Below, in pieces: positions 6,698 to 8,479 of a stretch of 8,479 bases of DNA. The DNA comes from Campylobacterota bacterium (GTDB taxonomy: Bacteria; Campylobacterota; Campylobacteria; Campylobacterales; Sulfurospirillaceae), in NCBI GenBank assembly GCA_009930355.1, contig RZYK01000082.1:1-8479 (forward strand). The letters run 5' to 3'. Below the pieces are notes generated by a model, which was not told the DNA's origin, ran no database searches, and saw only the letters and a list, made by a program, of their open reading frames with translations. A program made the translations under genes and the position numbers. The stretch's first letter is position 1; each line of letters begins with the position of its first letter.

Positions 6698-7072
6698 CTA
6701 TTTTGCAGGATGAAAAGTATTAAAAATATACGTTGCCATCGCTTTAATATCGTAGTCATACCCTTTTTCAGAGAGTTTTTTCATATTGTGTTCCATCACT
6801 TCATGCTCACTAGCAGTAGATTGACCCAGTCCACCGTTTTTAATGTCAAACAATGCCATCTCCAATTCTTGAATACTTAGCTTATTAATAGCAGGACTTT
6901 TCTTTTCAGCAACACCTTCACCTTTTGCCCCATGGCAGTGCAAGCAGGTCTCTTTATAGACAACATCCGTAGTATATTTGTACGATTTTACTTCTTCTTT
7001 TGGCTTCGAATCACAGCCACTTAAAAAAACCAAGGCAACAATGAGAGATCCTACTACATTTATTTTTTTCAT
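6698..7072 (-). CDS. Monoheme cytochrome c lipoprotein
   Basis: A 124-residue periplasmic class I-like cytochrome c. It has a lipoprotein signal M-K-K-I-N-V-V-G-S-L-I-V-A-L-V-F-L-S-G-C with the lipidated Cys at 20. Residue +2 is Asp, the E. coli signal for retention in the inner membrane; whether Campylobacterota obey that rule is uncertain. A lysine- and glutamate-rich linker follows, then one heme site C-L-H-C-H at 43-47. Met97, just before K-K-L-S and the closing helix D-I-K-A-M-A-T-Y-I, is the likely sixth ligand (Met93 is the alternative). I chose the ATG at 7072 because AAAGGA stands 6 bases upstream and the signal peptide starts there; an in-frame ATG at 7093 precedes that site. The gene is 29 bases after the SQR gene and 11 before the b/diheme fusion. 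It is a plausible soluble-domain carrier between those two membrane-associated proteins. Confidence 0.88.
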   Translation of the reverse strand: MKKINVVGSLIVALVFLSGCDSKPKEEVKSYKYTTDVVYKETCLHCHGAKGEGVAEKKSPAINKLSIQELEMALFDIKNGGLGQSTASEHEVMEHNMKKLSEKGYDYDIKAMATYIFNTFHPAK

Positions 7073-7078
7073 TTTTTT

Positions 7079-7084
7079 TCCTTT
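7079..7084 (-). promoter_or_regulatory. Shine-Dalgarno of the cytochrome c gene
   Basis: AAAGGA on the minus strand, 6 bases before the ATG at 7070-7072. It fixes the start at 7072 rather than the upstream in-frame ATG at 7093. The spacer is pure A, and a second A run starts at codon 2. Confidence 0.8.
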
Positions 7085-7101
7085 ATGTGTCATTTCTTAA
7101 A

Positions 7102-8479
7102 TTAAGCGCGCCCTGAGAGCATACCATAGATGGTCATTGGTTTTAAGGCATAAACTTTTACTAACCACCAGATCCATCGCTCTTGTGTTGGATCAAGGGG
7201 AAACGAAGGTGTTGGTTTTGCCGTCCAATTAAATTCTGCCATCATAATAGTGCCTAAACTCGTAATCAATGGACACACCGTATAGCCATCATATGCTGCA
7301 GGTAATTTCTCTTTTTTCTCCATCACTGCGATGAGATTATCTACGACAACGCCGTATTGTTTTCTCGCACTTCCACCTGTTTTGCCCATAGGAAGCGCGG
7401 CAATATCCCCAATTCCAAAAACATTTTTATATTTGACATGTTGCAAGGTCTCTTTAACCACAGGCATCCACCCTTTGCTAGAACCAAGAGGTGATTTCCC
7501 AACAATATCAGAGGCTTTTTGTGGTGGAGTAATATGAATAAAGTCATATTTCTTGTCAACATTTTGGCTTTTAACAACCATGGTGTACTCTTCTAAATCT
7601 TCGTCGTATTCGCCTTTTTCCAGCCATTTTTTCTCAAATGTTGCAACTTTCTTTTCCGTATCTATTCCAACTAAATTGGTTTTGTATTCCCATTTAAAAT
7701 CTCTGACTTTAAACTGTTCTAAAATGGCTTCATGGTATTCGGGCACACCAAACATTTTATCGCCCGAAGGACAAAATGTAAGTTCGACTTTGTCTCTAAC
7801 ACCTGCTTTACTCAATAAATCATGGGTAATATACATAATTTTCTTAGGAGCACCACCACACTTAATCGCTGTATCAGGGTCTGTAAAAAGTGCTTGTAGT
7901 TTTTCACTGCCTTTATGCGCCCGAGCCTTAGCAATCAGTTCTTGAATCCCTTTGTAAGTATCAACGGCACCGTCTGCAAAATAGATAGAATAAACCCCAT
8001 CTTTACCTATTTTATTTTTAACAATACTATTCTCCCCAGAGGAAGTAATTTCACCTTCGAGTCCTTTGATAGCACCAAAATTAAGCATTAACCCTGTTGC
8101 TACAATTAAATAGTCATAACTGACTTCTGTACCATTTTTTAAACTTACCTTATTGGCATCAGGGTTAAAGGCAATGACTGAGTCTTGAATCCATTTTACA
8201 CCATCGGGAATAAATTTTTCGGTTTCATACGTGATATCACTCTTTTGCCATACACCAGCGGCGATCAATGTCTGACCAGGCTGATACGAAACTGATTTTG
8301 GGTTTGGCTCAATGATAGTAATGTCAGGATCAGAAAGATTATGCGTCAATTTTGCAGCTGTTGCAACACCCGCAAGTCCCCCACCGACAATGACAATTTT
8401 ACCCTTGGCATTTGAAGCTGCTTTAGCAGATGTTGTCGTACTAGCACTTCCCAATACGCCTGCTGCGAGAGGAGAGAGT
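7102..8479 (-). CDS. sqr: Sulfide:quinone oxidoreductase-type flavoprotein, 5' end cut by window
   Basis: FAD-dependent oxidoreductase of the SQR/FccB family. It oxidises sulfide to sulfane sulfur or polysulfide and passes electrons to quinone (or to cytochrome c in FccB relatives). Residues are numbered from the first complete codon, 8476-8478. G-G-G-L-A-G near 32-37 is the FAD Rossmann loop, Y-Q-P-G-Q-T at 66-71 follows, and G-I-G-D at 355-358 is the second FAD motif. Redox cysteines occur in K-C-G-G-A-P-K-K (Cys207) and Y-T-V-C-P-L (Cys402), matching the two catalytic cysteines of SQR. The third cysteine of type I enzymes is replaced by G-V-Y-S, so it looks type II-like. The C-terminus E-R-W-I-W-W...Y-G-M-L-S-G-R-A is the amphipathic membrane-binding end seen in that family. 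The frame stays open to the edge; upstream codons read L-S-P-L-A-A-G-V-L-G-S-A-S, the tail of a probable Tat signal. The TTG at 8454 is therefore not the start. It leads the cassette with two cytochrome genes. Confidence 0.85.
   Translation of the reverse strand, partial: LSPLAAGVLGSASTTTSAKAASNAKGKIVIVGGGLAGVATAAKLTHNLSDPDITIIEPNPKSVSYQPGQTLIAAGVWQKSDITYETEKFIPDGVKWIQDSVIAFNPDANKVSLKNGTEVSYDYLIVATGLMLNFGAIKGLEGEITSSGENSIVKNKIGKDGVYSIYFADGAVDTYKGIQELIAKARAHKGSEKLQALFTDPDTAIKCGGAPKKIMYITHDLLSKAGVRDKVELTFCPSGDKMFGVPEYHEAILEQFKVRDFKWEYKTNLVGIDTEKKVATFEKKWLEKGEYDEDLEEYTMVVKSQNVDKKYDFIHITPPQKASDIVGKSPLGSSKGWMPVVKETLQHVKYKNVFGIGDIAALPMGKTGGSARKQYGVVVDNLIAVMEKKEKLPAAYDGYTVCPLITSLGTIMMAEFNWTAKPTPSFPLDPTQERWIWWLVKVYALKPMTIYGMLSGRA

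Noticed and set aside
7073..7093. Seven-residue N-terminal extension of the cytochrome c lipoprotein
   Set aside because: The Shine-Dalgarno AAAGGA lies inside this stretch, directly before the ATG at 7072, and the signal peptide starts there.
7096..7106. Inverted repeat CTTAA-A-TTAAG between SQR and cytochrome c
   Set aside because: Five AT-rich pairs with a one-base loop cannot form a terminator hairpin, and the cytochrome Shine-Dalgarno follows at once; most likely chance.
7553..7945. Open frame of 130 codons on the plus strand opposite the SQR gene
   Set aside because: It is antisense to a clearly conserved flavoprotein, has serine-rich composition typical of a mirror frame, and shows no recognisable motif.

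Overview
The window looks like a piece of a chromosome from a Campylobacterota (epsilonproteobacterial) species, most likely a Sulfurospirillum-like or related sulfur- or quinone-respiring genus. The basis is the AT-rich, tightly overlapping gene layout, the lysine-rich proteins, the characteristic N-termini of PdxJ and PdxA, and the gene order lipoprotein-trpC-HIT-mnmH, which I recall from Campylobacter (from memory, not checked). Genus is an inference. There are no RNA genes, CRISPR arrays, insertion sequences or prophage genes, and no gene-free stretch longer than about 60 bases.

Left part, plus strand (2-3744): a five-gene run in which every gene overlaps the next. It holds the 3' end of a YkgJ-type cysteine-cluster protein, a TPR outer-membrane-type lipoprotein, a monofunctional indole-3-glycerol-phosphate synthase (trpC), an HIT-family nucleotide hydrolase/transferase, and tRNA 2-selenouridine synthase (mnmH/selU). 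The overlaps are 25, 4, 1 and 7 bases, so this is almost certainly one translationally coupled transcript of otherwise unrelated housekeeping genes.

Centre, minus strand (3741-5452): pdxJ followed by pdxA, the two dedicated late steps of DXP-dependent pyridoxal phosphate synthesis, joined by an ATGA overlap. A good -10 box (TATAAT) lies just upstream of pdxJ. The pdxA stop codon overlaps the mnmH stop codon tail to tail, leaving no room for a terminator.

Right part, minus strand (5514-8479, running off the right edge): a respiratory cassette. It encodes a sulfide:quinone oxidoreductase-type flavoprotein with the end of a probable Tat signal, a small monoheme cytochrome c lipoprotein, and a membrane cytochrome b561-type protein fused to a periplasmic diheme cytochrome c (DHC-like) domain. 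Together they look like a periplasmic sulfide or polysulfide electron-transfer route with its own c- and b-type hemes. This is the most interesting biology in the window.

A second curiosity is the exact 12-base palindrome TTTACATGTAAA. It occurs three times within 1.1 kb (4893-5991), each time inside a coding region and in the same codon frame.
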